Of a DNA stretch of 64,000 bases, positions 9,633 through 19,714 are shown piece after piece. The first letter of the stretch is position 1, and each line of letters starts with the position of its first letter. This stretch comes from Desulfovibrionales bacterium (GTDB lineage: Bacteria; Desulfobacterota; QYQD01). The notes beneath the pieces were generated by a model. The model had not been told where the DNA came from. It was given only the letters and a program-made list of their open reading frames with translations, and made no database searches. A program made the position numbers and the translations under genes. Location of the stretch: the NCBI GenBank assembly GCA_028715605.1, contig JAQURM010000005.1, positions 1 to 64,000 on the forward strand, in the 5' to 3' direction.

Positions 9633-10142
9633 CTAGGCTGTAATTCCTTCAATCGCCTTGCCCCGGCGTTTAGCTACGCTTTCAGGATTACGCAATAAGC
9701 TCAACCCGTTTAAGGTAGCCTTAACCACATTATGCGGGTTATTCGATCCCAAACACTTTGTCAGTATATTTTGTATCCCGGCGACCTCGACTACCGCTCT
9801 TACCGCGCCGCCGGCAATGACCCCGGTCCCCTCTGACGCCGGCATCAGCACGACACGGCCTGCGCCATATTCCCCGGTAATCTCATGGGGGATGGTCTTG
9901 TTTAACAAAGGCACTAATATCATATTTTTTTTGGCCTTCTCCACGGCCTTGCTTATAGCCACCGGCACTTCCTTAGCCTTGCCGAGACCGTAGCCGACCC
10001 TGCCCTGTCCATCGCCAACCACAACAATGGCCGCAAAGCCAAACCGCCTTCCGCCCTTGACCACTTTGGCGACACGGTTTATATGGACCACTTTGTCTAT
10101 TAATTTAAACTGAGATTCCAATCCCGATTCTTTGTCTAACAA
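9633..10142 (-). CDS. rpsE: 30S ribosomal protein S5
   Basis: A 169-residue S5 involved in decoding fidelity, with a double-stranded RNA-binding-like N-terminal domain ([21 protein letters not shown]) and the second domain containing [19 protein letters not shown]. The start codon is TTG (10142), preceded by GGGGAGGGG. Upstream rplR ends 15 bases away. Confidence 0.96.
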   Translation of the reverse strand: MLDKESGLESQFKLIDKVVHINRVAKVVKGGRRFGFAAIVVVGDGQGRVGYGLGKAKEVPVAISKAVEKAKKNMILVPLLNKTIPHEITGEYGAGRVVLMPASEGTGVIAGGAVRAVVEVAGIQNILTKCLGSNNPHNVVKATLNGLSLLRNPESVAKRRGKAIEGITA

Positions 10143-10157
10143 CGATGCCCCTCCCCT

Positions 10158-10529
10158 TTAAAAATCCAGCCCGCCTTCTCTGGCTCCATTCGACAGGGCC
10201 TTGACTCTACCATGATAAAGAAACCCGCAACGGTCAAACACTACCTTTTTGATACCCTTGGCTAATGCCTTGGCCGCAATCAACTTCCCTACTTCCAGGG
10301 CCACATTCACTTTCCCTTCAAGTTTATCCTTTTTTTCACGGATCTCCTTGCTGAGCGTGGAAGCAGATACCAGTGATATGCCCATCTCATCATTTATAAT
10401 CTGGGCATATATATGCTTAGCGGTGCGGAACACGGTCAACCGAGGTCTTTCACTGGTACCGGCGATCTTCGCACGTATCCTCTTTTTTCTCTTTAATCTC
10501 ATCTCTTGTTTTAAGTTACATACTGCCAT
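10158..10529 (-). CDS. rplR: 50S ribosomal protein L18
   Basis: A 123-residue L18, a 5S rRNA-binding protein. [22 protein letters not shown] and [19 protein letters not shown] are diagnostic. A gap of 197 bases, holding an 8-nt-period inverted repeat, separates it from rplF upstream, unusual within the spc operon. Confidence 0.96.
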   Translation of the reverse strand: MAVCNLKQEMRLKRKKRIRAKIAGTSERPRLTVFRTAKHIYAQIINDEMGISLVSASTLSKEIREKKDKLEGKVNVALEVGKLIAAKALAKGIKKVVFDRCGFLYHGRVKALSNGAREGGLDF

Positions 10530-10580
10530 AGAAACACCTTCCGGGGTGAACTTAATTCGCTCCGCTCACAATTGGGGGTA

Positions 10581-10655
10581 ATGGAACGATGGGAAAACGG
10601 AAAAATGGGATTAAAAATGGCCTCTTTTACACCATTCCAACATTCCATCTTTCCT
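10581..10655. repeat. Inverted element with 8-nt word
   Basis: Left arm 10581-10612 is four 8-nt units of form ATGGNANN. Right arm 10632-10655 is three 8-nt units of form NCATTCCA, the complement inverted. It fills the rplF-rplR gap. Same architecture as the 7-nt elements elsewhere in the window. Confidence 0.7.
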
Positions 10656-10726
10656 TGTCTCGGGCTTGAATCCAGGCCAGCAAAGCCCCACTATTTCCAT
10701 CAGTTATACAAATTTCAAACGCTCAG

Positions 10727-11272
10727 TTACTTCTTGCCGGTCTTCCCGGCTTTTTTGCGGATAACCTCATCCGCATAACGGATGCCTTTGCCTTTGTAAG
10801 GCTCCGGCGGCCTTAGCCGCCTGATACGGTCGCAAATCAGACCCAGAAGCTCTTTATCTATGCCTTCCAGGGTTAATCTGGTCTGTTTCTCAACCTTGGC
10901 CGATATATTCTCGGGCAAGGCAAAATTAACCGGATGAGAATAACCCAGATTAAATACGAGATGATTTCCCTGCAACTCTACCCGGTATCCCACCCCTATA
11001 AGATCCATAACTTTACTAAATCCGGCGCTTACGCCCGTGACCATATTAGCCACCAGGGCGCGGGTCAACCCGCCCAAGGCATTTGTGGCCGGGGAGTCAT
11101 CTCTTTTCTTTATTAAAATCTGTCCATCTTCAACCGCTATATTTACAACCGGATTAATAGGCCTGCTTAGACTGCCCCTGCGGCCGCGCACCGTAATTAT
11201 GTCATCCGCCAGTTCTACATGGACATCTTTGGGTATAGGAATTGGCTTCTTGCCAATCCGCGACATCGACAT
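10727..11272 (-). CDS. rplF: 50S ribosomal protein L6
   Basis: A 181-residue L6 with two repeated alpha/beta domains. MSMSRIGKKPIPIP opens and PEPYKGKGIRYADEVIRKKAGK is the C-terminal signature near the sarcin-ricin loop. The first of two ATGs is chosen because GGAGG lies six bases before it. Confidence 0.96.
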   Translation of the reverse strand: MSMSRIGKKPIPIPKDVHVELADDIITVRGRRGSLSRPINPVVNIAVEDGQILIKKRDDSPATNALGGLTRALVANMVTGVSAGFSKVMDLIGVGYRVELQGNHLVFNLGYSHPVNFALPENISAKVEKQTRLTLEGIDKELLGLICDRIRRLRPPEPYKGKGIRYADEVIRKKAGKTGKK

Positions 11273-11318
11273 CTCTAACCTCCACTCGTCTTGTTACGCC
11301 TCATTATAAAAATTCTCT

Positions 11319-11717
11319 TTACCATACCTGGCACAACAGCTCTCCGCCAACGGCATTTTTACGGGCTTCCTCGCCGGTCATAATCCCCTTGGATGTGGAA
11401 AGAATAGCAATGCCCATGCCGCGCATTACCTTGGGGATATCTTCCTGCCGGACATAAACCCGCCGGCTGGCCTTGCTTATCCTCTTTAGCGAATTAAAGA
11501 TGCTCTTGTTGCTCTCATCATATTTCAGATAGATACGCAGTACGGTATGTCCCTTATCCTTAACGATCTTGTAATTTTTGATAAAGCCTTCTTCTTTTAA
11601 CACCCGTGCCACATTAGCCTTCATATTAGAAAACGGGATGTCCACCTTTTCAAATCGCGCTTTTCCCCCGTTTCTTATCCGGGTAAGCAGGTCACTCAAG
11701 GAATCAGTCATGCACAT
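11319..11717 (-). CDS. rpsH: 30S ribosomal protein S8
   Basis: A 132-residue S8 ([18 protein letters not shown] at the start, [22 protein letters not shown] at the end). It binds central-domain 16S rRNA and in E. coli is the spc operon repressor acting at the L5 start. The first ATG (11717) has GAGGTG eight bases upstream. Order rpsN-rpsH-rplF is standard. Confidence 0.96.
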   Translation of the reverse strand: MCMTDSLSDLLTRIRNGGKARFEKVDIPFSNMKANVARVLKEEGFIKNYKIVKDKGHTVLRIYLKYDESNKSIFNSLKRISKASRRVYVRQEDIPKVMRGMGIAILSTSKGIMTGEEARKNAVGGELLCQVW

Positions 11718-11758
11718 ATTAATGACACCTCTTATATTTTTATCCGGCGGCCAAAGTC

Positions 11759-11944
11759 TTACCAGCTAGACTTAATTACCCCGGGTATCTCACCCTTTCC
11801 AGCCATATTGCGGAAGCATATACGGCAGATACCAAACCGCCTTATAAAAGCCCTCGGTCGTCCACAGAGTGGACAGCGATTGTAGCTCCGCGCACTAAAC
11901 TTCTGAGGGCTTTTTGCCTTTTCAATCAAAGACTTTTTGGCCAA
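11759..11944 (-). CDS. rpsN: 30S ribosomal protein S14, zinc type
   Basis: A 61-residue short S14 with the zinc quartet C24, C27, C40, C43 (CPLCGRP and CRICFR) and the RNA-binding [10 protein letters not shown] region. The short zinc (C+) form is the ancestral type; gammaproteobacteria such as E. coli carry the 101-residue Cys-free type. It lies between rplE and rpsH. Confidence 0.96.
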   Translation of the reverse strand: MAKKSLIEKAKSPQKFSARSYNRCPLCGRPRAFIRRFGICRICFRNMAGKGEIPGVIKSSW

Positions 11945-11959
11945 GATATTCCTCCTTAT

Positions 11960-12499
11960 CTAGCTTCTGAATGGCATACCCAGCAGTTTCAATAAATATC
12001 TGCCCTCGGCATCAGTCTGGGCTGAAGTAACAATGGTCACATTAAGACCTCTTATTTTTTCAACCTTATTATAGTCGATCTCCGGGAATATAATCTGCTC
12101 CTTGATGCCCAAGGTGTAATTCCCTCTACCGTCAAAAGACCCTTCAGATACCCCTCTGAAGTCTCGCACCCGGGGCAGGGCCACATGCACCAGCTTTGCG
12201 AGAAAATCATACATGCGGTCTCCGCGTAAGGTCACCATGCAACCAATGGACATTCCCTCGCGCAGCTTAAAAGAAGCTATTGACTTCCTGGCCTTGGTTA
12301 TCACCGGTCGCTGTCCGGCGATTAGAGTCAACTCTTCTGTCGCCGATTCCAGTGCTTTTGCATTTTGAATAGCCTCCCCCAAGCCCATGTTAAGCATAAT
12401 CTTAACCAGTTTAGGAAGCTGCATAGTATTCTTGTAACCAAACTCCTTCATCAGGAGAGGCACACATTCCTTATGATAAAACTCCTTCATCGAAGCCAT
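11960..12499 (-). CDS. rplE: 50S ribosomal protein L5
   Basis: A 179-residue L5 ([26 protein letters not shown] near the N-terminus; [16 protein letters not shown] and [17 protein letters not shown] further on). It binds 5S rRNA in the central protuberance. Normal length and place between rplX and rpsN. Confidence 0.97.
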   Translation of the reverse strand: MASMKEFYHKECVPLLMKEFGYKNTMQLPKLVKIMLNMGLGEAIQNAKALESATEELTLIAGQRPVITKARKSIASFKLREGMSIGCMVTLRGDRMYDFLAKLVHVALPRVRDFRGVSEGSFDGRGNYTLGIKEQIIFPEIDYNKVEKIRGLNVTIVTSAQTDAEGRYLLKLLGMPFRS

Positions 12500-12526
12500 G
12501 CCAAAGCCTCCAGCATCATACCGCTT

Positions 12527-12865
12527 TTATCCTTTATTATTTTCAATAGGTTCACCGCATTTACGGCAGATACGCACCTTCTTCCCGTCTTCAAGGGTTT
12601 TAAAGCCAACCCGTACGGGGTCTGTACATTTTGGACAAACCAACATCAGGTTCGATATGTGTACCGGGGCCTCTTTCTCTATAATGCCACCCTCTTTTGA
12701 AAGCGGCCCGGGGCGCGTATGTCTCTTCGCTACATTAACCTTCTCTACCAGTGCCCGATATTTCTTGGGGATAATCCTTAATACCTTGCCTATCTTACCC
12801 TTATCCTTGCCGACCATGACCATTACCCGGTCATCCTTCTTTATATAAGTCTTTAGGCTATCCAT
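12527..12865 (-). CDS. rplX: 50S ribosomal protein L24
   Basis: A 112-residue L24 with an N-terminal KOW motif ([20 protein letters not shown]). The C-terminal half has a four-Cys pattern C77, C80, C100, C103 that looks like a zinc ribbon, seen in some but not all bacterial L24. L24 starts large-subunit assembly. It is 2 bases downstream of rplN. Confidence 0.96.
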   Translation of the reverse strand: MDSLKTYIKKDDRVMVMVGKDKGKIGKVLRIIPKKYRALVEKVNVAKRHTRPGPLSKEGGIIEKEAPVHISNLMLVCPKCTDPVRVGFKTLEDGKKVRICRKCGEPIENNKG

Positions 12866-12867
12866 CC

Positions 12868-13236
12868 CTAAAGTACCTCCGGAGCCAAAGAAATAATCTT
12901 CATGAATTTTTTTGCCCGTAGTTCTCGGGCCACCGGCCCAAAGATACGCGTGCCGACAGGCTCCCCCTGGGCATTAATAAGCACTGCCGAATTATCATCA
13001 AAGCGGATATAACTTCCATCCGGACGTCCTAATTCTTTAGTCGTCCGTACGACTACGGCCCGCATCACATCCCCCTTTTTTACCTTAGAATTGGGCAGGG
13101 CCTCTTTAACAGAAACAATGATTAGGTCACCCACGCGGGCATATCGTCGTCGTGTGCCGCCCAACACCCGGATGCAACCCACAAGTTTTGCTCCTGAGTT
13201 GTCAGCCACATTCAATCTGGTTTCTGTCTGTATCAT
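12868..13236 (-). CDS. rplN: 50S ribosomal protein L14
   Basis: A 122-residue L14 ([49 protein letters not shown]). It sits at the subunit interface and is the binding site of the silencing factor RsfS. Typical length; first gene of the classical spc operon, here without any visible break from rpsQ. Confidence 0.97.
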   Translation of the reverse strand: MIQTETRLNVADNSGAKLVGCIRVLGGTRRRYARVGDLIIVSVKEALPNSKVKKGDVMRAVVVRTTKELGRPDGSYIRFDDNSAVLINAQGEPVGTRIFGPVARELRAKKFMKIISLAPEVL

Positions 13237-13301
13237 TGCCTTATTCCCCTTATTGTCCTCAAGTGGGCTATTATTAGTCCGGGAGATATAGCTAATTAGC
13301 C

Positions 13302-13559
13302 TTAAACTGCCCGCTCAATAACCTGTCTTACCCCCCACCTTTTATCACGGCTCAACGGGCGACATTCCTCAATCATTACCTTATCGCCCACTTTACAGGC
13401 ATTAGCTTCATCGTGAGCCTTATACCTGGCCCGCCTGCGGACATATTTTTTATAGACAGGATGTTTAACCAGCCGTTCTACCTGCACAACTATCGTCTTG
13501 TCCATTTTATCGCTGACTACGATACCAATTTGTGTTTTACGATGTCCAGCTTCTTTCAT
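13302..13559 (-). CDS. rpsQ: 30S ribosomal protein S17
   Basis: An 85-residue OB-fold S17 ([33 protein letters not shown]; then [21 protein letters not shown]). Normal length and position between rpmC and rplN. It binds 16S rRNA early in assembly. Confidence 0.96.
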   Translation of the reverse strand: MKEAGHRKTQIGIVVSDKMDKTIVVQVERLVKHPVYKKYVRRRARYKAHDEANACKVGDKVMIEECRPLSRDKRWGVRQVIERAV

Positions 13560-13595
13560 CTTCTCGTCACCTTCAAAACCAAAAGCTAAAACTTT

Positions 13596-13778
13596 TTATT
13601 TTTCACGTATAACTGTCTCAACCCGGGCAATATCACACTTTAATAAACGAAACCTGGCCGTATTTTCCAATTGCTGGGTCGAATGCTGAAATTTAATCCT
13701 GAACAACTCTTCCCTGAGGTCCTTAATCTTCGTCTGTAGTTCATCCGGACTTAAGGCACGGAGGTCTTTTGCTTTCAT
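13596..13778 (-). CDS. rpmC: 50S ribosomal protein L29
   Basis: A 60-residue helical hairpin protein ([30 protein letters not shown]). L29 lies at the tunnel exit and helps dock SRP and trigger factor. Its ATG overlaps the rplP stop by 4 bases. Confidence 0.95.
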   Translation of the reverse strand: MKAKDLRALSPDELQTKIKDLREELFRIKFQHSTQQLENTARFRLLKCDIARVETVIREK

Positions 13779-14191
13779 GATAATTCACTCCTTGATACAA
13801 CCTGTGTAGGCAGAGGCAATTTATACGCAGCCAGTCTTAGGGCTTCCATAGCCACTGCCTTGCTGACTCCCTCCATCTCATAGAGAATGCGTCCCGGCTT
13901 AATCACGGCCACCCATCCCTCCGGAGCCCCTTTACCTTTACCCATACGTGTCTCCGCGGGCTTTTTAGTGACCGGCTTATCAGGAAATATCCTTATCCAT
14001 ACCTTGCCGCCGCGCTTAACATGCCGGGTGATAGCGATTCGCGCCGCCTCGATCTGTTGAGAAGTCAGCCGGCCGCAAGTTACCGCCTGGAGCCCATAAT
14101 CACCAAAAGCCAGAGCGCTCCCTCTATAGGCTGCCCCCTTCATACGCCCTTTCTGCTGCTTGCGATATTTAACTTTTTTGGGACTAAGCAT
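13775..14191 (-). CDS. rplP: 50S ribosomal protein L16
   Basis: A 138-residue L16 ([44 protein letters not shown] region). It contacts the A-site tRNA elbow and the peptidyl transferase region. Normal length; overlaps rpmC by 4 bp. Confidence 0.97.
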   Translation of the reverse strand: MLSPKKVKYRKQQKGRMKGAAYRGSALAFGDYGLQAVTCGRLTSQQIEAARIAITRHVKRGGKVWIRIFPDKPVTKKPAETRMGKGKGAPEGWVAVIKPGRILYEMEGVSKAVAMEALRLAAYKLPLPTQVVSRSELS

Positions 14192-14216
14192 ATTATTCCT
14201 CTTAGGTTAAGTCTTC

Positions 14217-14858
14217 TTACGCAGTGCCCGCTTCCGGAAACACTTCGCCCTTAAACATCCACACTTTGACCCCGATGATCCCGTATGTGGTCTTGGCTTC
14301 AGCAAAACCATAGTCTATATCGGCGCGTAGGGTATGCAACGGCACCCGCCCTTCCCGGTACCACTCCCGCCTGGCCATCTCTGCGCCGCCGAGCCGACCG
14401 GCGCAAGCTATCCGTACGCCCTTAGCGCCCAGCCTTAGAGACGTAAAAACCGCCTTTTTCATGGCCCGGCGAAACGAAACCCGCCGCTCCAGTTGCAAAG
14501 CCACACTTTCTGCTACCAGTTGAGCATCCAGTTCCGGTTTCCGCACTTCGTGAATATCTAAAATAACCGGCCGCTTAATCTGCTTCTCTATCTCCTGTTT
14601 AAGCTTATCTATCTCAGCGCCCTTTTTACCAATGACGATGCTGGGCCGGGCGGTATGAATCTTCACCTTTAACTTATCGGCGGCCCGCTCGATCAAAAGC
14701 TTGGAAATCCCGGCATGATAAAGCTTCTTCTTTATGAAGTCCCGAATCTTTCTATCTTCATAAACAAAGGCTGCAAAATCTTTTTTAGCAAACCATCGTG
14801 AATCCCAGGTTCTTATATAACCAAGCCTAAAACTAATCGGATTTACCTTCTGCCCCAA
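14217..14858 (-). CDS. rpsC: 30S ribosomal protein S3
   Basis: A 213-residue S3 with an N-terminal KH domain ([23 protein letters not shown]) and the C-terminal [30 protein letters not shown] signature. It lines the mRNA entry tunnel. The start codon is TTG with a good GGAGG seven bases upstream. Confidence 0.97.
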   Translation of the reverse strand: MGQKVNPISFRLGYIRTWDSRWFAKKDFAAFVYEDRKIRDFIKKKLYHAGISKLLIERAADKLKVKIHTARPSIVIGKKGAEIDKLKQEIEKQIKRPVILDIHEVRKPELDAQLVAESVALQLERRVSFRRAMKKAVFTSLRLGAKGVRIACAGRLGGAEMARREWYREGRVPLHTLRADIDYGFAEAKTTYGIIGVKVWMFKGEVFPEAGTA

Positions 14859-14879
14859 GTTATCCTCCTGCCTTATCTC

Positions 14880-15212
14880 CTAATTTTCATCCAGAACTAC
14901 GGTTATATGACTCGTACGTTTGATTATGCGATTAGCCTTTCCCATGGACCTAGGCCGCCAACGTTTTAGCCTGGGGCCTTCATCAACGAATATCTTCTTA
15001 ATATAAAGTGTGTCCACGTCTATTTTAGGATTCTGCGCGGCATTCGCCAAGGCCGAATAGATAACCTTACTCACCAGCCGCGCAGCCTTTTTCGGTACAA
15101 ACTTCAAGAGATTCAAGGCCTCATTTACCTTCTTACCGCTTACCGGCCTGGTCACCGTTCTGGCCTTTATTGCAGAAATGCGCACATGCTTTGCTATTGC
15201 TTTAGACTCCAT
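14880..15212 (-). CDS. rplV: 50S ribosomal protein L22
   Basis: A 110-residue L22 (KHVRISAIKARTVTRPVSGK; then GPRLKRWRPRSMGKANRIIKRTSH, the tunnel hairpin where macrolide resistance mutations occur in the family). Order rpsS-rplV-rpsC is the S10 operon standard. Confidence 0.96.
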   Translation of the reverse strand: MESKAIAKHVRISAIKARTVTRPVSGKKVNEALNLLKFVPKKAARLVSKVIYSALANAAQNPKIDVDTLYIKKIFVDEGPRLKRWRPRSMGKANRIIKRTSHITVVLDEN

Positions 15213-15293
15213 AGCTCCTTACACTCCCCAGTCCAAAATCACCCGCTGCGTATATGATCTGTCCGTTAACTCTATAAAAACAACCCCTACAAG

Positions 15294-15581
15294 CTACTTC
15301 TTTCCCTTAACCTTGGTCTTACGATCGCCAGAATGGGCATGAAAAGTACGCGTGGGCGAAAATTCTCCGAGTTTATGGCCTACCATATTCTCGGAGACAA
15401 AAACCGGTATAAACTTCTTACCATTGTGCACTGCAAATGTAATACCGACCATATCCGGTATGACAGTTGACCGCCGTGACCAAGTCTTAATGACCTTTTT
15501 CCCTTGAGATTGACGGGCCTCATCCAGCTTCTTCATTAAATGTCCATCTACAAAGGGACCTTTCTTAACTGATCTTGCCAC
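15294..15581 (-). CDS. rpsS: 30S ribosomal protein S19
   Basis: A 95-residue S19 ([18 protein letters not shown]; then [21 protein letters not shown]). It forms a dimer with S13 in the 30S head. The start is GTG with a purine-rich GGGGGGAG upstream. Confidence 0.96.
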   Translation of the reverse strand: MARSVKKGPFVDGHLMKKLDEARQSQGKKVIKTWSRRSTVIPDMVGITFAVHNGKKFIPVFVSENMVGHKLGEFSPTRTFHAHSGDRKTKVKGKK

Positions 15582-15652
15582 CCTGCTCCCCCCTCGAAAT
15601 TACATGACCATCAAACTCGTGCCTGAACCACGTATTAATAGATTGATAATAC

Positions 15653-16474
15653 CTAAGAACGCCTTTTAATTATAAGTTTATCACTGCTCTTTCGCCGGCG
15701 GGTCTTATAGCCCTTGGTAGGATAGCCCCATGGCGTACAGGGATGCCTGCCTCCGGAAGACTTTCCTTCACCCCCACCCATAGGATGGTCGACCGGGTTC
15801 ATAGCCACACCGCGCACATGAGGTCTTTTTCCCATCCATCTCGCACGGCCAGCCTTACCCAAAGAGACGCTTTCATGTTCCAGATTACCGACTTGACCCA
15901 CAGTAGCCATGCAGGCCACATGAACCTGCCGCACCTCACCCGAAGGCAACTTAATCTGACTATATTTCCCCTCTTTAGCCATGAGCTGGCCATAGGATCC
16001 GGCACTCCGTATAATCTGTCCACCCCTGCCGGGCCGTAGTTCCAGGTTATGCAGCAGTGTACCCATAGGCATCTTACCAATCGGCAGGGCATTGCCTGGC
16101 TTAATGTCCGCATTTTCACCGGACACCACCGTATCCCCTACCGCCAGGCCGACTGGAGCTAAAATGTAGCGTTTTTCTCCATCTGCGTAATGGAGGAGGG
16201 CAATGCGCGCCGAACGGTTAGGGTCGTACTCAATGCTCGCCACCCTTGCTGAAACATCACGCTTGTCACGTTTGAAATCAATCAATCTATATTTTCTCTT
16301 ATGTCCCCCGCCGTTATGTCGCGCCGTCATCCGGCCCACATTATTGCGGCCGCCGCTCTTATTTATAGGAACCAGAAGGCTCTTTTCCGCCTCAACCGCC
16401 GACAGGCCCTCGCCCACAATAGCAGTTTGCGTCCTTCTACCCGGTGATGTAGGTTTATAACTCTTGATTGGCAT
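15653..16474 (-). CDS. rplB: 50S ribosomal protein L2
   Basis: A 273-residue L2 ([45 protein letters not shown] around residue 220). L2 contacts the peptidyl transferase centre through this Gly/His loop. The ATG at 16474 is chosen because GAGGG lies six bases before it; the ATG at 16480 would overlap that site. Confidence 0.97.
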   Translation of the reverse strand: MPIKSYKPTSPGRRTQTAIVGEGLSAVEAEKSLLVPINKSGGRNNVGRMTARHNGGGHKRKYRLIDFKRDKRDVSARVASIEYDPNRSARIALLHYADGEKRYILAPVGLAVGDTVVSGENADIKPGNALPIGKMPMGTLLHNLELRPGRGGQIIRSAGSYGQLMAKEGKYSQIKLPSGEVRQVHVACMATVGQVGNLEHESVSLGKAGRARWMGKRPHVRGVAMNPVDHPMGGGEGKSSGGRHPCTPWGYPTKGYKTRRRKSSDKLIIKRRS

Positions 16475-16501
16475 ACCCATCCCTCATTACTAAAACTCTA
16501 T

Positions 16502-16792
16502 CTAAACGCCTTCGAAAAATTCTATGCGTTCTCCAGGCCTTAAAGTCACGACGGCCTTCTTCCAGTCGGAACTATATCCCATATTACGGCCAACCCGTCT
16601 CTGTTTGCCGGGGTTAACCTGGGTGCGTACAGCTGCCACCTTGGCCTTGAAAATACGCTCGACGGCCTCTTTTATCTCTATTTTATTGGCCTGCCGGTCC
16701 ACAACAAAACAAACCTGATTGGCGTTTTCTTTCTGCCAGGTGCTCTTCTCCGTGAGGCATGGGCCTTTTATTATTTGATATATATCCTTCAT
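16502..16792 (-). CDS. rplW: 50S ribosomal protein L23
   Basis: A 96-residue L23 ([42 protein letters not shown]). L23 surrounds the tunnel exit and docks trigger factor and SRP. The ATG at 16792 overlaps the rplD stop by 4 bases (ATGA), which fits coupling. A longer in-frame start at 16825 would overlap rplD by 37 bases and adds residues not found in the family. Confidence 0.96.
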   Translation of the reverse strand: MKDIYQIIKGPCLTEKSTWQKENANQVCFVVDRQANKIEIKEAVERIFKAKVAAVRTQVNPGKQRRVGRNMGYSSDWKKAVVTLRPGERIEFFEGV

Positions 16793-17412
16793 GACAAGAG
16801 AAACTCCTCGATCTTTGGGATACAATCCCTGTGCAAAATCAGATTATTATGTATCAAGATATCATGCACATTAATATCCGTGTACGGCAAGACATCTACA
16901 TAAGGTATATTGCGGGCTGATTTTTCCAGGTTTTCCTGTCGCTCGTTCATTACAATCAAGACATTTTTTACACCGAGATTATTCATGGTCTGGATAATTT
17001 TTTTTGTCTTGATCTCATCTAAAGTAAAATCATCCACAATCAACATCTGGCTATCTCTCAACTTGGCGCTTAAGGCCATACGTAGCGCCAGTTTTCTGAC
17101 CTTGCGCGTCACCTTATAGCTATAGTCACGCGGTGTTGGGCCAAAAACCGCTCCTCCGCGTCTCCACACAGGCGAGGTATTACTACCACTCCGCGCCCGT
17201 CCCGTGCCCTTCTGACGCCAGGGCTTGCTCCCGCCACCGCTGACCTCACTCCGGCTCTTAGTTGAAGCTGTACCTGCACGGCGCTTGGCCAGTTGCATAG
17301 TCACAACCTCATGCAGCACATCTTCTCGAACCGGAACACTAAAGACATCATCGTTCAGAGTAATCTCTGAAACTTTCTCTTTTTGCATGTTATAGACATC
17401 TAGGACTGGCAT
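16789..17412 (-). CDS. rplD: 50S ribosomal protein L4
   Basis: A 207-residue L4 ([44 protein letters not shown], the tunnel loop). In E. coli L4 also represses the S10 operon; no equivalent leader is visible before rpsJ here. The start is the ATG at 17412 with GAGGG eight bases upstream; the upstream TTG (17427) is less likely. Confidence 0.96.
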   Translation of the reverse strand: MPVLDVYNMQKEKVSEITLNDDVFSVPVREDVLHEVVTMQLAKRRAGTASTKSRSEVSGGGSKPWRQKGTGRARSGSNTSPVWRRGGAVFGPTPRDYSYKVTRKVRKLALRMALSAKLRDSQMLIVDDFTLDEIKTKKIIQTMNNLGVKNVLIVMNERQENLEKSARNIPYVDVLPYTDINVHDILIHNNLILHRDCIPKIEEFLLS

Positions 17413-17442
17413 TATAACATCCCTCAATAAGCCATACTTATC

Positions 17443-18072
17443 TTAAAGGCACTTATGTATCAACAGCAGGCCATTTTTGCTTCCTGGCACAGACCCCTTG
17501 AGCACCAGCACATTTTCATCCGGCCGCACATCTAAAATGGTCAGGTTTTTCACTGTAACCCGGCTATTACCCATGTGGCCGGGCATCTTTTTCCCCTTAA
17601 TGACGCGCGACGGGAAAGAACTGGCCCCAATAGAACCCACGACACGGTGGGACATGGAGCCATGCGTATCCTTGCCCCCATGGAAGCCATGCCGCTTTAT
17701 AACGCCGGCAAAACCGCACCCCTTACTAATCCCCGCCACATCTATTTTTTCGCCAACCTCAAAGTTTTCTACCGTGACCTCCTGCCCTAATTCATAGGAC
17801 TCGAGTTCCTCGTCATCAATAGAAAACTCACGCAAGTAACGGTAACATCCCTTATCTGCTTTTTTAAAATGGCCGGCCTCTGGTTTAGTCACACGACTTT
17901 CCTTCTGAGGCATAAAACCCAACTGGACAGCATTGTAGCCATCCTTCTCTCTGGTTTTCTTCTGGATAATAGTACAAGGCCCTGCCTCTACCACCGTTAC
18001 CGGAATGGAATGTCCCTCTTCCGAAAAAATACGGGCCGTTCCCAGCTTACGCGCTAGCATTCCCCTGATCAT
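17443..18072 (-). CDS. rplC: 50S ribosomal protein L3
   Basis: A 209-residue L3 (MLARKLGTARIFSEEG; FHGGKDTHGSMSHRVVGSIGASSFPSRVIKGKKMPGHMG). It initiates 50S assembly and its loop approaches the peptidyl transferase centre. The start at 18072 has AGGA seven bases upstream; a second ATG lies four codons further on. Confidence 0.97.
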   Translation of the reverse strand: MIRGMLARKLGTARIFSEEGHSIPVTVVEAGPCTIIQKKTREKDGYNAVQLGFMPQKESRVTKPEAGHFKKADKGCYRYLREFSIDDEELESYELGQEVTVENFEVGEKIDVAGISKGCGFAGVIKRHGFHGGKDTHGSMSHRVVGSIGASSFPSRVIKGKKMPGHMGNSRVTVKNLTILDVRPDENVLVLKGSVPGSKNGLLLIHKCL

Positions 18073-18113
18073 CTCTTCATCCTATAGCCTTCAGATTTTA
18101 AACGAAAAATCTT

Positions 18114-18425
18114 CTAGAGTTTTATCTCGACATCGACCCCGGCCGAAAGTTCCAGTTTCATAAGGGCGTCGATGGTTTGTTGCGTCGGCTCCAAAATATC
18201 CAGAAGCCTTTTATGTGTCCGAATTTCGAACTGCTCTCTGGACTTTTTATCCACGTGGGGAGAGCGCAAGACACAATACTTGTTAATTACCGTAGGTAGA
18301 GGAATCGGCCCCGCCACCTTCCCCCCGGCACGCCTCACTGTTTCCACAATCTCAGCCGTAGACTGATCCAACAGGTTATGATCATAACCCTTCAAACGGA
18401 TACGAATTTTATGGTTTTGAATCAT
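18114..18425 (-). CDS. rpsJ: 30S ribosomal protein S10
   Basis: A 103-residue S10/NusE ([46 protein letters not shown]). Besides its 30S role, the family acts with NusB in antitermination. It lies only 33 bases after tuf, so the S10 operon is fused to the str operon without an obvious promoter. Confidence 0.97.
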   Translation of the reverse strand: MIQNHKIRIRLKGYDHNLLDQSTAEIVETVRRAGGKVAGPIPLPTVINKYCVLRSPHVDKKSREQFEIRTHKRLLDILEPTQQTIDALMKLELSAGVDVEIKL

Positions 18426-18457
18426 ATTTCTTTCCCATCCTGATGCCAGGAAATTAT

Positions 18458-19681
18458 TTTATTCCATTATTTCGCTGATGACGCCTGCCCCAACGGTGCG
18501 TCCACCCTCTCGAATAGCAAACCTGAGCTCCTTCTCCATCGCTATCGGTGTAATTAAATCCACCTCCATCGATACATTGTCCCCAGGCATCACCATCTCC
18601 ACTCCATCCGGCAGCTTCACTATCCCGGTGACATCCGTCGTCCGAAAATAAAACTGCGGCCTGTACCCGTTGAAAAACGGCGTATGCCGCCCTCCCTCTT
18701 CCTTCGTCAATATGTACGACTCCGCCTTAAACTTCGTGTGCGGCGTTATGCTCCCAGGCTTCGCTACCACCTGGCCTCGCTCTACCTCATCACGCTTCGT
18801 ACCCCTAAGCAGCACCCCTATATTGTCCCCGGCCTGCCCCTGATCCAATATCTTACGAAACATCTCCACACCGGTACATACCGTCTTCGTCGTCGGACGT
18901 ATCCCTACTATCTCCACCTCTTCTCCTACCTTGACCATCCCTCGCTCTACCCGGCCCGTCACCACCGTGCCACGACCGGATATGCTGAAGACATCTTCCA
19001 CCGGCATCAAAAATGGCTTGTCTATATCCCGCACCGGATTCGGTATATAACTGTCCACCGCATCCATTAACTTCCATATCGGCCCACAATTCACACAATC
19101 CTTCTTGCCGCAACTGCACTCCAAAGCCTTCAAGGCGCTCCCAGGCACTATCGGTATATCATCCCCAGGAAACTCATACTTCGACAACAGCTCCCTCAAC
19201 TCCAGCTCCACTAACTCGATCAGCTCAGGATCGTCCACCATGTCCACCTTGTTCAAAAATACCACCATGCTCGGCACTCCCACCTGACGCGCCAACAATA
19301 TATGCTCCCGTGTCTGCGGCATCGGACCGTCATCCGCACCCACTACCAATATCGCACCGTCCATCTGCGCCGCTCCCGTTATCATATTCTTTATATAGTC
19401 GGCATGTCCGGGACAGTCCACATGCGCATAATGCCGCTTATCCGTCTCATACTCCACATGCGCCGTCGCTATCGTTATTCCCCTCTCCCTCTCCTCCGGC
19501 GCCTTGTCTATCTGATCAAACGGTATATGCTCCGCAAATCCCGCCTTCGATAACACCGACGTTATCGCACTCGTTAACGTCGTCTTACCATGATCTATAT
19601 GCCCTATCGTCCCTATGTTTACATGCGGCTTCTTACGCTCAAATTTCTTCTTCCCCATCTCAAAATCCTCCTTAAATTTAA
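18458..19681. repeat. tuf duplication, copy 1
   Basis: This 1224-base block recurs at 34965-36188 with no difference that I could find. Identity starts 1 base before the tuf stop and ends 23 bases upstream of the start codon, covering the ribosome site, then stops abruptly on both sides. The sharp limits point to recent gene conversion. Confidence 0.9.
18459..19658 (-). CDS. tuf: Elongation factor Tu, copy 1
   Basis: A 399-residue EF-Tu, the GTPase that brings aminoacyl-tRNA to the ribosome. It has G1 GHIDHGKT (19-26), G3 DCPGH (81-85) and G4 NKVD (136-139), then domains 2 and 3 with [17 protein letters not shown]. At 181-191 an insertion has the pattern C-X-C-X4-C-X2-C, absent from E. coli EF-Tu and resembling a small zinc-binding loop. 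Codons strongly favour G/A in third position (GAG, GCG, ATA, AGG), unlike the C/T-ending usage in fusA next door. Identical to the copy at 34966-36165. Confidence 0.98.
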   Translation of the reverse strand: MGKKKFERKKPHVNIGTIGHIDHGKTTLTSAITSVLSKAGFAEHIPFDQIDKAPEERERGITIATAHVEYETDKRHYAHVDCPGHADYIKNMITGAAQMDGAILVVGADDGPMPQTREHILLARQVGVPSMVVFLNKVDMVDDPELIELVELELRELLSKYEFPGDDIPIVPGSALKALECSCGKKDCVNCGPIWKLMDAVDSYIPNPVRDIDKPFLMPVEDVFSISGRGTVVTGRVERGMVKVGEEVEIVGIRPTTKTVCTGVEMFRKILDQGQAGDNIGVLLRGTKRDEVERGQVVAKPGSITPHTKFKAESYILTKEEGGRHTPFFNGYRPQFYFRTTDVTGIVKLPDGVEMVMPGDNVSMEVDLITPIAMEKELRFAIREGGRTVGAGVISEIME

Positions 19682-19714
19682 CGCCAGGTAAAAATTATCC
19701 CCCCGTAATCAACC

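Noticed and set aside
19013-19675. Open frame of 220 codons on the plus strand across tuf (also at 35520-36182)
   Set aside because: It is the antisense shadow of tuf, open only because tuf codons end mostly in G or A; composition (Pro/Ser/His-rich) is not protein-like and no ribosome site is present.
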